The notes beneath the pieces were generated by a model. That model was not told where the DNA came from. It ran no database searches and saw only the letters and a list, made by a program, of their open reading frames with translations. Shown here piece after piece: positions 17,463-26,201 of a stretch of DNA of 64,000 bases. This DNA comes from Planctomycetota bacterium. Lineage in GTDB: Bacteria; Planctomycetota; Planctomycetia; Pirellulales; Pirellulaceae. The DNA lies in the NCBI GenBank assembly GCA_963204915.1, contig CAUJHS010000090.1, positions 124,001 through 188,000 of the forward strand. Direction: 5' to 3'. The position numbers and the translations under genes were made by a program. Numbering within the stretch: position 1 is the stretch's first letter; each line of letters begins with the position of its first letter.

Positions 17463-18430
17463 GCCCACTATCGAATCATCAGACTGTCCTCATTACCGCG
17501 TCAAGCCGTTTGCACTTCGGAATGTTTTCGTTCGGCGACCGGCAGGTTCGGCAATTCGGCGGTGTTGGAGCGATGATTGAGCAGCCAGCGCTCCAGCTGC
17601 GCATCACATCGGCGAGTTCATTCGAATGCCAGGGGGACCTATGCGAGCGAGTCGAAAAATTGGCGCGGCGATGGGCCAGTCAGCGCGGCATTGACATTCT
17701 GCGTTGCCGCATCGAGGCGATACTCACTCCCCCACAGCACACGGGCTTAGGCGTCGGAACACAACTTGCCATGTCCGTCGGCGCTGGTTTGAATGCGGCG
17801 TTCAACGCCGATCCCATGATGCCCGTCGAATTGGCCACTATAATGGGCCGTGGATTACGTTCTGCGGTAGGAACCTATGGCTTCTTTTATGGCGGCCTAA
17901 TTGTAGAAAAAGGTAAAACGCCGGATGAGGTCCTGGCGCCATTAAAAACGAGACGAAGAATTCCCCAAAACTGGCGGTTTCTGTTACTACGGCCGCGCGC
18001 GCAGTTCGGTATTTCTGGCGCGGCTGAGCGAAAGGCGTTTGGTGAATTGCCCGCCGTTAGTCGTACAACGACGCATCAACTCTGGCGCATCGTCGAAGTG
18101 CAAATGCTGCCTGCGTTGGAAGCCGGCAATCTGGAGCACTTCGGCGAGAGCGTTTATGAGTTTAATGTTCTCGCCGGTTCATGCTTTGCATCAAGGCAGG
18201 GAGGCTCGTTCGCCAGTGAGCAACTGGAGCGTTGGACCAAAACCATACGCGATCTGGGTGTGTCCGGCGTTGGCCAAAGTTCGTGGGGGCCGACGCTTTT
18301 TGCCATAGTTTCCGGACAACATGCCGCCGAGGAACTCGCGAAAGAGTTTCAATCGCGGCACCCGAATGAAGACGTCGAGTACACCATCACACCGCCAGCT
18401 AACGAGGGCGCGGCCATCATCAAGAGCTGA
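17459..18430 (+). CDS. Beta-ribofuranosylaminobenzene 5'-phosphate synthase
   Basis: A 323-residue member of the GHMP-kinase-fold RFAP synthase family. The start SSRLHFGMFSFG...RQFGGVGAMIEQPALQL is the family signature, followed by TPPQHTGLGVGTQLAMSVGAGLNAAF, the glycine-rich GHMP loop, and GVSGVGQSSWGPTLFAIV near the C-terminus. The enzyme condenses p-aminobenzoate with PRPP, releasing CO2 and PPi, and commits pABA to tetrahydromethanopterin. Its start ATG overlaps the DUF447 stop. Its last 11 bases overlap the convergent ligase gene. Together with pabA/pabB upstream it makes a compact route from chorismate to RFAP. Confidence 0.92.
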   Translation: MSPLSNHQTVLITASSRLHFGMFSFGDRQVRQFGGVGAMIEQPALQLRITSASSFECQGDLCERVEKLARRWASQRGIDILRCRIEAILTPPQHTGLGVGTQLAMSVGAGLNAAFNADPMMPVELATIMGRGLRSAVGTYGFFYGGLIVEKGKTPDEVLAPLKTRRRIPQNWRFLLLRPRAQFGISGAAERKAFGELPAVSRTTTHQLWRIVEVQMLPALEAGNLEHFGESVYEFNVLAGSCFASRQGGSFASEQLERWTKTIRDLGVSGVGQSSWGPTLFAIVSGQHAAEELAKEFQSRHPNEDVEYTITPPANEGAAIIKS

Positions 18431-19541
18431 AACGGGCTTCGCCGCTCAATCGACGGACAATTTCGGCCAGATCGTTCGTTTCTCGCAAGATCTGACGTTG
18501 GCGATCCGCCCAGGTTGGACGCTCCGCCATGGTTTGGACGTGTCGCAAATAGTCGTCACATTGAAGCTGTTCGGCTACCGGCAACAGCCTGTCAACCAAG
18601 GACCTAGTAATGTCTTTGACCGACCGCACTTCGCGAGTGTCTACGTCGACAAGCATGGCTCGGTTGCCGAAACGAGCGGCGCGCCACTTGTTTTGACGCA
18701 CCATCATGGGGTGGCTACCTTGGTGAAAAGCGCCTTCGTCGATTTCCTCAGAAAGCGACTGGACCAAACATTGTATTAGCGCTGCAATTGCCGACACGTC
18801 TTCGAGATTGCCAGGCATATCACAAACGCGAACTTCTACGGTTCCAAAATTGTGATGGGGGCGAACATCCCACCAGATTTCCCGGATCGTATTGATGAAA
18901 CCGGTCTCGATCATGTGATTCACCAACCACACGTATTCGCTCCAATTGCGCATCGGAGTAGGAAGTCCTGCGGTGGGAAGGCCCTCCATAATCTTACTCC
19001 GCCGCGATTGCAGGCCAGTGTCTCGGCGCTCCCAAAATGGACTGCTGCAACTCAATGCGAGAAGTGTTGGCAAATGCGCCATGATGCGGTCGCAAATCAT
19101 AACGGCCTTATCGCCTGAATCGACGCCAACGTGGACATGAAGTCCAAAGGTAACCAGGCGTCGAGCCATTTCTTGGAGCAACTCGACCAAGTTGAGATAC
19201 CGTTCGTTCGGCGTGATCGATTGATGTTGCCAAAGCGAGAACGGATGTGTGGCGCCCCACCATAGGGCCACGCCAAGTTGGTCCGCGGCACTCTCGACTT
19301 CGACAAGCTTACCGCGCAGATCCTCAACCGCTTGACCCACATTTTGGCAAACCGTGGTATTGACTTCGACGCAACACTGCATGAGTTCAGGTTTGCACCA
19401 GTTGGTATCGCCCGGGTCAAGCAATTTCAACAGCGGCTCAATCGAGTCCGTCAACGCCATGGTATGCACGTCCACGAGACCCAATTCGACCTCGACTCCC
19501 AAAGTTGGATACTCGTTGGAGCGAAACGCAAGCTTTCCCAT
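18420..19541 (-). CDS. Carboxylate-amine ligase, glutamate-cysteine ligase GCS2 family
   Basis: A 373-residue protein of the YbdK/GCS2 family. The first strand TLGVEVELGLVD holds the Glu residues that bind Mg-ATP. GATHPFSLWQHQSITPNERYLNLVELLQEMARRLVTFGLHVHVGV and the Arg-rich PLFW-equivalent SSPFWERRDTGLQSRR are also typical, and HHNFGTVEVRVCDMPG is the C-terminal metal-binding strand. Members ligate glutamate to cysteine weakly or to other amines; some in actinobacteria make gamma-glutamylcysteine. The physiological product here is uncertain. It lies 69 bases downstream of the LRR lipoprotein gene on the same strand and overlaps the convergent RFAP synthase gene by 11 bases. Confidence 0.85.
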   Translation of the reverse strand: MGKLAFRSNEYPTLGVEVELGLVDVHTMALTDSIEPLLKLLDPGDTNWCKPELMQCCVEVNTTVCQNVGQAVEDLRGKLVEVESAADQLGVALWWGATHPFSLWQHQSITPNERYLNLVELLQEMARRLVTFGLHVHVGVDSGDKAVMICDRIMAHLPTLLALSCSSPFWERRDTGLQSRRSKIMEGLPTAGLPTPMRNWSEYVWLVNHMIETGFINTIREIWWDVRPHHNFGTVEVRVCDMPGNLEDVSAIAALIQCLVQSLSEEIDEGAFHQGSHPMMVRQNKWRAARFGNRAMLVDVDTREVRSVKDITRSLVDRLLPVAEQLQCDDYLRHVQTMAERPTWADRQRQILRETNDLAEIVRRLSGEARFSS

Positions 19542-19610
19542 TACGCAAACCTTACCTATTTGTCATCGTGCCTCACATCACATCAAGGGGCTGCTCCAAT
19601 GGGTAAGACA

Positions 19611-20969
19611 TTAGAAAACACCGCCGACAATCTTGCAGTCAGGAACTGCTTCTTTGAATTTTTCAATTCCCTCTTTGCTCACCTCAGTGTTCGACACATG
19701 CAACTCGCGAAGATTCTTCAGCCCGTGAAGTTTGGCCAGTCCTTCATCAGTGATACGCGTTCGTCCGAGATGCAGGTACGTCAAGTTAGTCAACTTGCCA
19801 ACCTCGTTCATTCCTGCATCGGTGACCTCATTATTGTCAAGGTTCAACCATACCAGGGCTGGCATATTCGCTAGGGCAGGCAAGCCTGCATCGCTGATCC
19901 GTGTGGACCAAAGGTTGAGATTTTTGAGCTGCTTAAGCGATGTTAAATGCCCAATGCCGTCATCTCCAACGATTGTTTCGCTCAAATCGAGATCGAACAA
20001 TTTGGGCAGTTGCGCCAAGTGTTTCATGGCGTCGTCATCCGCGTAGGTGCCGCGCAAGTTCAATATCTCTAAGTTTTTTAGCGCGGTGAGGTGTTGCAGT
20101 CCGTCGGTCGTTAACGGACGATCATGAAACGAAAGGTCCTTCAACTTGGTAAGACCCGTAAGGTGAACGAGTCCCGCATTGGTGACGCCCGTACGATTAA
20201 GGGCCAAGATTTGGAGGTTTTCATGTCCCTTCAAATGCTCCAAGCCCGCATCGGTAAACTGCTCTCCGTATAACTTCAAGAAGCGAAGTTTCTTTAGCGC
20301 CTTGAGGTGTTCCAGCGATTTGTCGGTAGGACGGCCAAAGTTCTCGCTGACATCGATGGCCTCTAACGTCCCAATCTTGCCGAACGACTCGAACGATGCG
20401 TCCGTGACGTCGGTAAATGGTACGAACAGGCGTTTCAAGTTAGGCAACTGCGTAAGAGGTTCGAATTCAGCGTCCGAAGCATTGCCGCGCAAAATGCGGA
20501 TCTCTTCCAAGCTGGGAACTTTCGCCAATGTTGCAATACCGTCCTTACCGACGCTTGGACCTTCGAGCACGATTTTTTTCAGTCGCTTGAGCCCGACAAG
20601 ATTCTTCAAACTTTCGTCCGTCGCCGCAGGACCAACGATGGTCAACTCAGTCAAACTTGGCAAACCCTGAAGGTGCGCCAAGTCTTCGGTCGAGAACGTG
20701 GCGTTACGAGTCAGCGCCACGTTGACAATGTTGCCTGCAGAGTCCGTTTGTATATCAACTCCCGGAATTTTCTTAGTCGCCTCGGCGTGCTGCTGATCGT
20801 CTGCCTCGACCGACGAGGGTGACGAAGATCCCTCGGGTGTGGCCGCATCCCCAAGCTCGACTGTCGGCGCATCGGGAGAATCACTGGATGTTGAAGACGC
20901 CTTATTACTCGGCTGGCAAGCCGTTAGAAGCAAGACCGATAGTGCTAGCGCCGCCCAAGAACGATTCAT
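19611..20969 (-). CDS. Leucine-rich repeat lipoprotein
   Basis: A 452-residue lipoprotein. The signal peptide ends in the lipobox LLTAC (Cys18), then a Ser/Asp/Glu-rich linker (about 20-75). From about residue 85 to the end there are about 14 leucine-rich repeats of ~24 residues with the planctomycete-common motif L..L..L.L..T.[VI]TDAGL..L, similar to ribonuclease-inhibitor/internalin-like LRRs. It probably forms a curved scaffold on the outside of a membrane and binds a protein partner. AAGGAGA stands about 10 bases before the ATG. No enzymatic motif. The downstream ligase is only 69 bases away, but a functional link is not evident. Confidence 0.85.
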   Translation of the reverse strand: MNRSWAALALSVLLLTACQPSNKASSTSSDSPDAPTVELGDAATPEGSSSPSSVEADDQQHAEATKKIPGVDIQTDSAGNIVNVALTRNATFSTEDLAHLQGLPSLTELTIVGPAATDESLKNLVGLKRLKKIVLEGPSVGKDGIATLAKVPSLEEIRILRGNASDAEFEPLTQLPNLKRLFVPFTDVTDASFESFGKIGTLEAIDVSENFGRPTDKSLEHLKALKKLRFLKLYGEQFTDAGLEHLKGHENLQILALNRTGVTNAGLVHLTGLTKLKDLSFHDRPLTTDGLQHLTALKNLEILNLRGTYADDDAMKHLAQLPKLFDLDLSETIVGDDGIGHLTSLKQLKNLNLWSTRISDAGLPALANMPALVWLNLDNNEVTDAGMNEVGKLTNLTYLHLGRTRITDEGLAKLHGLKNLRELHVSNTEVSKEGIEKFKEAVPDCKIVGGVF

Positions 20970-21021
20970 ATGTCTCTTTCTCCTTGCTAAACGCGAATGG
21001 TCGCGTCTCGATTGAAATTCG

Positions 21022-21441
21022 TTACGGTTGTTTTGTTTCGGACGAGGGCGCCTCGCGCATGGCGTCGCTTACGCCTTTACCCACGGCGCGGCCCAAAGAT
21101 CGGAACAAAGGTGGAACAGATACATTCGGCGGGGTGAAATCAAGAGTCGGGCGCGAAAAGCCGTGTTCCGTATCCGAGGCGCGTCCCGCAGTACTTTCAC
21201 CGGGTACACTCGAGTCATTACTCGCAGAAATAGGCGAGCTCGAAAATCCGTGGGGTTCCGTCGGGCCGTTGGCTGGAACTGGGGAAGTGCGGCCCGCGAC
21301 CGGTTGAGGCTCGACTGCTTCACGAGCATTAGGTTTCTCTACAGCGGCCTGAGCGGCTGGTTGCGGCGGCTCTTTCTTGGAGCACGCCGAGAATAGAGTC
21401 GATGCGAGACCAAGTACGAATAATGGCCAATGCCGTCGCAT
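21022..21441 (-). CDS. Small lipoprotein of unknown function
   Basis: A 139-residue product. The ATG at 21441 is chosen because a GGAGGAAA site lies just upstream and it starts a lipoprotein signal, MRRHWPLFVLGLASTLFSAC; an in-frame start at 21501 would place 20 extra residues before it. The mature part is Pro/Ala/Ser/Glu-rich and probably disordered, ending with a short predicted helix (LFRSLGRAVGKGVSDAMREA). No family recognised. It lies 52 bases upstream of the LRR lipoprotein gene and downstream of a membrane protein gene, all on the minus strand, so the three may be co-transcribed. Confidence 0.62.
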   Translation of the reverse strand: MRRHWPLFVLGLASTLFSACSKKEPPQPAAQAAVEKPNAREAVEPQPVAGRTSPVPANGPTEPHGFSSSPISASNDSSVPGESTAGRASDTEHGFSRPTLDFTPPNVSVPPLFRSLGRAVGKGVSDAMREAPSSETKQP

Positions 21442-21512
21442 AGTTGGTTTCCTCCATGGAAGACCCCGTAAATTCGAGATAATCGCACGAACTGATCCCA
21501 TCAGTTCTCGAT

Positions 21513-22427
21513 TCAGTGTACGCGGTTCTCACGGCATTTGGCAATCCACTCGGGCGATACGAAGCGTCTCATTAGATTGTCAATCACGAGGTTTAACGCT
21601 TGTTGTTGCTCGGGTGTAGGATCGGATTCCCCGATTTCAATGGACGGCGACACAACTTTGAAACCAGTCCAAGACAGCCGAAATGGCCACTGATTCATAA
21701 CAGCAGACGCATTGACGCGCTCCAATACGCGAAGCGCCCACAATGCTCCAAACTGATCTCGAAAATCGCGCCATACTCGATCGTTACCGGTGCAACCGTG
21801 CGGAGGGAGAACGCGCACCTTCCAGAGGAAGGTGGCGGTCGCAAATACAAACCATATGCCTGCAAGTGCGTGCAACAATGGGCGTGGCTCGACAAGATCG
21901 AGTCCAACGTAAGGAGCAAACAACGTCGCTTGACCCAATCCAACCAAAATCGCCGTCACCCAAAGTCTCGTTGGCAACCAATTCAGAACGCCCAGCAAGA
22001 TTAGACCAGCAAGAAATGCAAACCGAACTCCTTGGATGCTTAACGCCTGGCCGGGCCGCAAAGCAAGGTTTTCGATGGCCGGCAAGGTAACGATCCCCCA
22101 CATCGATAGCACGATAAACTGCCAGGCGCGGTCTTGAGGACGTTTTGCCCCAAGGACAGCCATCATGGGACAAAACGTTAGTGCGGCGCTGGCAAAACGG
22201 AGGGCGGGAATCGAACGAGCCCACAACGGTTCTAACGACACCGTAAGCAAAACTTCTGTCGAAGCAACACCCACGACCGCCGCTACTGCCCACCACCAGG
22301 CAGACACAAGTGTCGTTCCCCCAAAGGCGGGCTTACTTGCGATTAGCAGTCCGCCTTCGATGGTCGCCAAAAGAACGATAAGCCAAGAGTACGACAGCGA
22401 GTCTCCTGGCGAAAGAATCAGTTGCAT
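21513..22427 (-). CDS. Integral membrane protein, unknown function
   Basis: About 304 residues with some seven or eight hydrophobic segments: SYSWLIVLLATIEGGLLIA, SAWWWAVAAVVGVASTEVLL, FASAALTFCPMMAVLG, FIVLSMWGIVTLPAI, VRFAFLAGLILLGVLNWL, LWVTAILVGLGQATLFAPYVG and LLHALAGIWFVFATATFLW. A cytoplasmic C-terminal tail of ~90 residues ends in VSPEWIAKCRENRVH. No transporter or enzyme motif recognised. The start is uncertain: ATG 22427 gives a compact N-terminus, but in-frame starts exist up to 22538 and none has a good ribosome-binding site. Neighbouring lipoprotein genes downstream suggest a cell-envelope role. Confidence 0.6.
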   Translation of the reverse strand: MQLILSPGDSLSYSWLIVLLATIEGGLLIASKPAFGGTTLVSAWWWAVAAVVGVASTEVLLTVSLEPLWARSIPALRFASAALTFCPMMAVLGAKRPQDRAWQFIVLSMWGIVTLPAIENLALRPGQALSIQGVRFAFLAGLILLGVLNWLPTRLWVTAILVGLGQATLFAPYVGLDLVEPRPLLHALAGIWFVFATATFLWKVRVLPPHGCTGNDRVWRDFRDQFGALWALRVLERVNASAVMNQWPFRLSWTGFKVVSPSIEIGESDPTPEQQQALNLVIDNLMRRFVSPEWIAKCRENRVH

Positions 22428-22665
22428 CGGACTAATCGAAGAAAATCGTAAATTGTTCGCGTCTCGCGTTACAACGACGGTTGGAAATACATCGTACGCG
22501 CAACTCATAACGAAGCAATGGTTTACTTGCGACAACAATCGTTTTGGTCTTGGGAATGTTGCGGAAATTCAACCGTTGCGTTTGCGGAACATCGAATCGT
22601 AGGGCATGTTTTACCAATTCGACAAAGTCTTCCTTGTTTTCCTGGTCGTTGTGAAGGAACGAATC

Positions 22666-23481
22666 ATGAAACGACTTGGCTTAGTTTGTTTGGCCTCGCT
22701 GGCCCTCCAAGGCGGAGCGATAGCGCAAACGGGCGATCGTCACGCATCTTCGAAACTCCTGCATTCGGCGAATGTCCAGCTCGATTCCCGGCAGGGTGAG
22801 ATTGACTTGCCTCCGGCGCCACCTGCCCCTCCAGCGCGGTCTGCTTCTTTGTATGGCGCCAGCGCCGTATATGGCGCTAACGAACGGTTTTCGAGCGCTG
22901 TGGAAGCTCCTTGTGGATGTGATGAGGGATTCTCAGGGTGTTTTGAACGTGAATACTCGCCACTGGATGGCGTGTGGGCGGGATATTGTGCGCAAAAACC
23001 GCATCGCCATTGTGCGAGCATTTTGTTTGGCATGATGCATGTCAATGCGTCCTGCGGCCCACATTGTTGTCCGCCAGCGGCCTGCCAGGTTCGACCGGCG
23101 CTTCCCCCTTTGGGTTGCCGTTTGGAGTGTGGTAGCGACTGTGATGCGCCCTACAATTGCCATCAGAGACATCGGGGCCTTCATTTGCCTGCCTGGCTTT
23201 CACGTTCAAAGCACTGTTCGTCGTACGCTCCCGAGGCTGCTGGTTGTTCCGACTGTGCGTCGGACATTGAAGAACATTCGCCGGAGATGATCGAGTCGGC
23301 GCCTGCGTTAGCTCCGCCGATGTTAGAGAAAACGGCTCCGATGCCTGAAGAACCTTTGCCGCCTCAAGCGGAAGAGATTTCACCTTCGGACGAGGTTGCA
23401 CCGCAAGAGCCCCCTCCTTCGGCAAACCGCAACCCCAATGGATGGCTAGGGTTTCCTCGTCTTCGGCTGCTTCCTCTGTAA
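22666..23481 (+). CDS. Secreted cysteine-rich, proline-rich protein
   Basis: A 271-residue product starting at ATG 22666, preceded by AAGGAACG and followed by a signal peptide (KRLGLVCLASLALQGGAIAQ). An in-frame upstream start at 22606 lacks these features. The middle third has about 16 cysteines, many in CxC, CC or CxxxC pairs (PCGCDEGFSGC, CGPHCCPPAAC, CRLECGSDCDAPYNC), suggesting a disulfide-rich or metal-binding extracellular domain. The C-terminal third is Pro/Glu-rich. A +1 frame opens at 23442 and runs to a stop at 23636, inside the following terminator, so the true C-terminus may be frameshifted (see findings). Function unknown. Confidence 0.6.
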   Translation: MKRLGLVCLASLALQGGAIAQTGDRHASSKLLHSANVQLDSRQGEIDLPPAPPAPPARSASLYGASAVYGANERFSSAVEAPCGCDEGFSGCFEREYSPLDGVWAGYCAQKPHRHCASILFGMMHVNASCGPHCCPPAACQVRPALPPLGCRLECGSDCDAPYNCHQRHRGLHLPAWLSRSKHCSSYAPEAAGCSDCASDIEEHSPEMIESAPALAPPMLEKTAPMPEEPLPPQAEEISPSDEVAPQEPPPSANRNPNGWLGFPRLRLLPL

Positions 23482-23602
23482 TTCCGACCGGTTCGGCAGA
23501 TTGTGCAAAATCGAATGAGGAAGAACGGGGTGCATTGCCGATACCTGCATTACCACCCAGCCGGGAGGACGGACCACGGAATGGTTCCGGACTAGGATAC
23601 GG

Positions 23603-23645
23603 GGTCATGGCACGCCGACGGAACGGCCCGCCATGACCTTTTTTT
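23603..23645 (+). terminator. Rho-independent terminator after the Cys-rich protein gene
   Basis: A perfect 9-bp stem (23603-23611 with 23630-23638) is followed at once by seven T residues. It lies 120 bases after the annotated stop at 23481 and just covers the stop of an alternative reading frame at 23636. The remaining gap up to the S49 gene (23646-24052, about 400 bases) shows no supported gene. Confidence 0.82.
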
Positions 23646-24052
23646 ATGCGCAACAAGATCCGGCGCCGAGCAGGCGCGTTGCCCCGCATTATTGGCGAAC
23701 ATTTTCCCACCGAGAAACATTTCTCGGTTTCCGGCCCCTCGTTTTACTTCGGGGCGCCGATTCTCCTGCGACCCCGTTGTCGAAAACCGGCATAGCTCAC
23801 AGACAGCTACCCGGAATTGCGTTTTACGGCGCCCGTGAAACTTTGCTTCCACCTTTCAAACGGGGCCGCATTCTCGAATTCACTTGTCGCGCTAAACTGC
23901 GGTTGTTGCGTACAGTGCGAACTTCGGCATAACCTTGCGAAACTGCGAAAGATGTGCACACCGCTCCTTACGTTTCAAAGGCCCGGAGTCGAGCTAGACG
24001 ATAAACTCGGAAAGTGCGTTACCCTCCGCGTTTTCGGCTCCACCCACGGCCC

Positions 24053-25096
24053 ATGTTGCACCGCCTGCTCATTATCTCGATTCTCGGAGTTTTGAGCGGA
24101 TGCGCGCTCATGAAAGATGGCGTCGTGGTCCGTATGCAGGGAAACCTCAACGCGAATACGTACACGCCCCCGAGTAATACTGCGGCACGAATGCAAACCG
24201 TTCCGGTTGGCAATTATTGCAACTATGGCGATCCTAAGGTCGGTATCGTCGACGTGGACGGCGTAATATTGAATCGCAACATGACGGGCTTCGGCTCGAT
24301 GGGAGAAAACCCGGTTGCGCTCTTCCGCGAAAAACTGGACGCCGCGGCAAGCGATCCAAGCATCCGAGCGATCGTGCTTCGCATCAACAGCCCTGGCGGC
24401 GGTGTCACGGCAACCGATGCCATGCGCCACGACTTAGAAGCGTTCAAAGCGCGAACTGGCGTGCCCGTTATCGCCTCGTTTCAAGACTTAGGTGCGGGCG
24501 GCGCTTATTATTTAGCGCTTTCGGCCGACGTAATCGTAGCGCAACCCACGTCGATTACCGGCGGTGTGGGCGTGATTCTTAACCTCTACAACTTGGTTGA
24601 GGCGTTGAACCTGCAAAGTGTTGCGCCCACGCCCATTCGTTCGGGAGACCATATCGACCTGGGCTCGCCCATCAAGTTGGCAGAAGATGACGATCGCGAA
24701 ATCTTGCAGGGTATCGCCGACGAGTATCACGCCCGGTTCCGCGCCGCGGTACAGACGGCGCGTCCCCAACGTTTGCCTGTCCAAATTGAAGATTTTGACG
24801 GCCGGGTTTTTCTCGCGCCCGAGGCGCTCGACCGAGGTTTAATCGATCAGATTGGATATCTCGACGACGCCTTGATGTTGGCGAAACAAATGGCCGGTTT
24901 GCCGCCCGATGCCCGCGTCGCATTGTTCCGCCGCTGCAATGATCGCGCGCTCACGATCTATGATGTGACGCCCAACATTCCGACACAGAATTCATTATTC
25001 CCGTTGAGCATTCCGGGATTGGATCGAGCACAGTTGCCCACGTTTCTTTACATGTGGCAACCCGAACCGCTGCTAGAAAAGACCGGCGGACGGTAG
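24053..25096 (+). CDS. S49 (SppA)-family lipoprotein lacking the catalytic Ser/Lys
   Basis: A 347-residue product. The ATG at 24053 begins a lipoprotein signal (LLIISILGVLSGC, Cys17). The body has the SppA/ClpP-crotonase fold of signal peptide peptidases: VGIVDVDGVIL, AIVLRINSPGGGVTATDAM, GVPVIASFQDLGAGGAYYLALSADVIVAQPTSITGGVGV, and YHARFRAAV. The position of the catalytic Ser (ASGGYY in the family) reads AGGAYY (Gly149), and the position of the catalytic Lys (SGxYKD) reads SGDHID (Ile201). Both dyad residues are therefore absent. Inferred role: a membrane-bound pseudo-protease, perhaps a chaperone or adaptor. Alternatively a different dyad is used. A membrane protein gene follows 167 bases later. 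Confidence 0.8.
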   Translation: MLHRLLIISILGVLSGCALMKDGVVVRMQGNLNANTYTPPSNTAARMQTVPVGNYCNYGDPKVGIVDVDGVILNRNMTGFGSMGENPVALFREKLDAAASDPSIRAIVLRINSPGGGVTATDAMRHDLEAFKARTGVPVIASFQDLGAGGAYYLALSADVIVAQPTSITGGVGVILNLYNLVEALNLQSVAPTPIRSGDHIDLGSPIKLAEDDDREILQGIADEYHARFRAAVQTARPQRLPVQIEDFDGRVFLAPEALDRGLIDQIGYLDDALMLAKQMAGLPPDARVALFRRCNDRALTIYDVTPNIPTQNSLFPLSIPGLDRAQLPTFLYMWQPEPLLEKTGGR

Positions 25097-25263
25097 TCGC
25101 GCAGCGTCTTATATTTCCTGCGTCGACCTCAGAGAGGCAAATCGAGATACGAATAGGGCCCGTTCGCCAGATTGCGGCGCGACGTCATCTCCCTGGCGGC
25201 GTCCGCGCAAAAACGCTATTCTGCTGACGATTCTCGCGTTTTTCCCACATCCCGGAGGATCTT

Positions 25264-26013
25264 ATGGCGGAGTCAAGCGAACGCGAACCTTCGAAAGTCT
25301 CGGCGGAAGATCGGCGCTCGGGCGCCGAGGCGACGCCGAATCGAATTTATCTGGTCCCCTATCCTAAGATCGTATTTCTCTATCCGAGCTTTCTCGCGGC
25401 AATCGTGATTGCTGTGATCCTCACCACAACCAGTGAACCGACCGTGGGGCCAGATCAACCGATTCCAGTTGTGTGCGCCCTCGTTTTTTTGGGCATTATG
25501 GCGGTCAACCTCGTGGTACTATCGTTCGACTTCCCGCGCGGCACGTCGTTAACCCTGTTCTTTTGCATCGCAGCGCTGGTCTTGGGGGGCGTTCTGCTGT
25601 TTGTAATCAAGCCCGAATGGTGGCCCGAAGTGGGAAAGGCCCTTACGTATCTGCGTCCCGCGGCGAATGCCCAATTCTATTACCTTGTGTCGGCGTTATT
25701 TGCGATTCTGTTCTTATCCGTACTTATCATTGTCCAATTCGACTACTGGGAAGTGCGGCCGAACGAGTTGTTACATCACCACGGCATTCTCAGCGATTTG
25801 AAACGTTTTTCGGCGCCGAATCTCCGCATTGACAAAGAGATCAATGACGTATTCGAATACATGTTGCTGGGGTCGGGCCGTCTCATCTTGCAGCCCAGCA
25901 GCGAGCGACGCGCCATCATTCTCGACAATGTCCTTTTTATCAGCTCAAAAGAGCAGAAACTGACCAAGATGCTTGGTTCGCTGCAAGTACGAGTACATAA
26001 CGAACCAAACTAG
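25264..26013 (+). CDS. Four-helix membrane protein with PH-like C-terminal domain
   Basis: A 249-residue protein with a perfect GGAGG site ahead of ATG 25264. After an ~35-residue charged N-terminus come about four membrane segments (IVFLYPSFLAAIVIAVILTTT, VVCALVFLGIMAVNLVVLSF, LTLFFCIAALVLGGVLLFVI, FYYLVSALFAILFLSVLIIVQF). The C-terminal ~95 residues, WEVRPNELLHHHGILSDLKRFSAPNLRIDKEINDVFEYMLLGSGRLIL, are reminiscent of bacterial PH/YdbS-type domains. Function unknown; the domain suggests a membrane-associated regulator or structural protein. It lies downstream of the S49-like lipoprotein gene on the same strand. Confidence 0.68.
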   Translation: MAESSEREPSKVSAEDRRSGAEATPNRIYLVPYPKIVFLYPSFLAAIVIAVILTTTSEPTVGPDQPIPVVCALVFLGIMAVNLVVLSFDFPRGTSLTLFFCIAALVLGGVLLFVIKPEWWPEVGKALTYLRPAANAQFYYLVSALFAILFLSVLIIVQFDYWEVRPNELLHHHGILSDLKRFSAPNLRIDKEINDVFEYMLLGSGRLILQPSSERRAIILDNVLFISSKEQKLTKMLGSLQVRVHNEPN

Positions 26014-26201
26014 GCCGTTTATGCGTCGCATCAATGTTTCCGAAATTTGGCGCGATCTCGTCGAGAACACGAGACGTGAAATCGTGCTAAGCGTTCGAGT
26101 TTCTTGGACGCAGCGATCTCTACTGCCCGTGTAATCATGGCGTGGATTCGGTAATCCCTGATCGATCCGTCAATGGTCTTTCTCTGCCTGAGTGATTGGA
26201 A

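Noticed and set aside
23042-23710. Minus-strand frame of about 220 residues antisense to the Cys-rich protein gene
   Set aside because: It is the antisense shadow of a gene with a signal peptide and a plus-strand terminator; no start site or motif.
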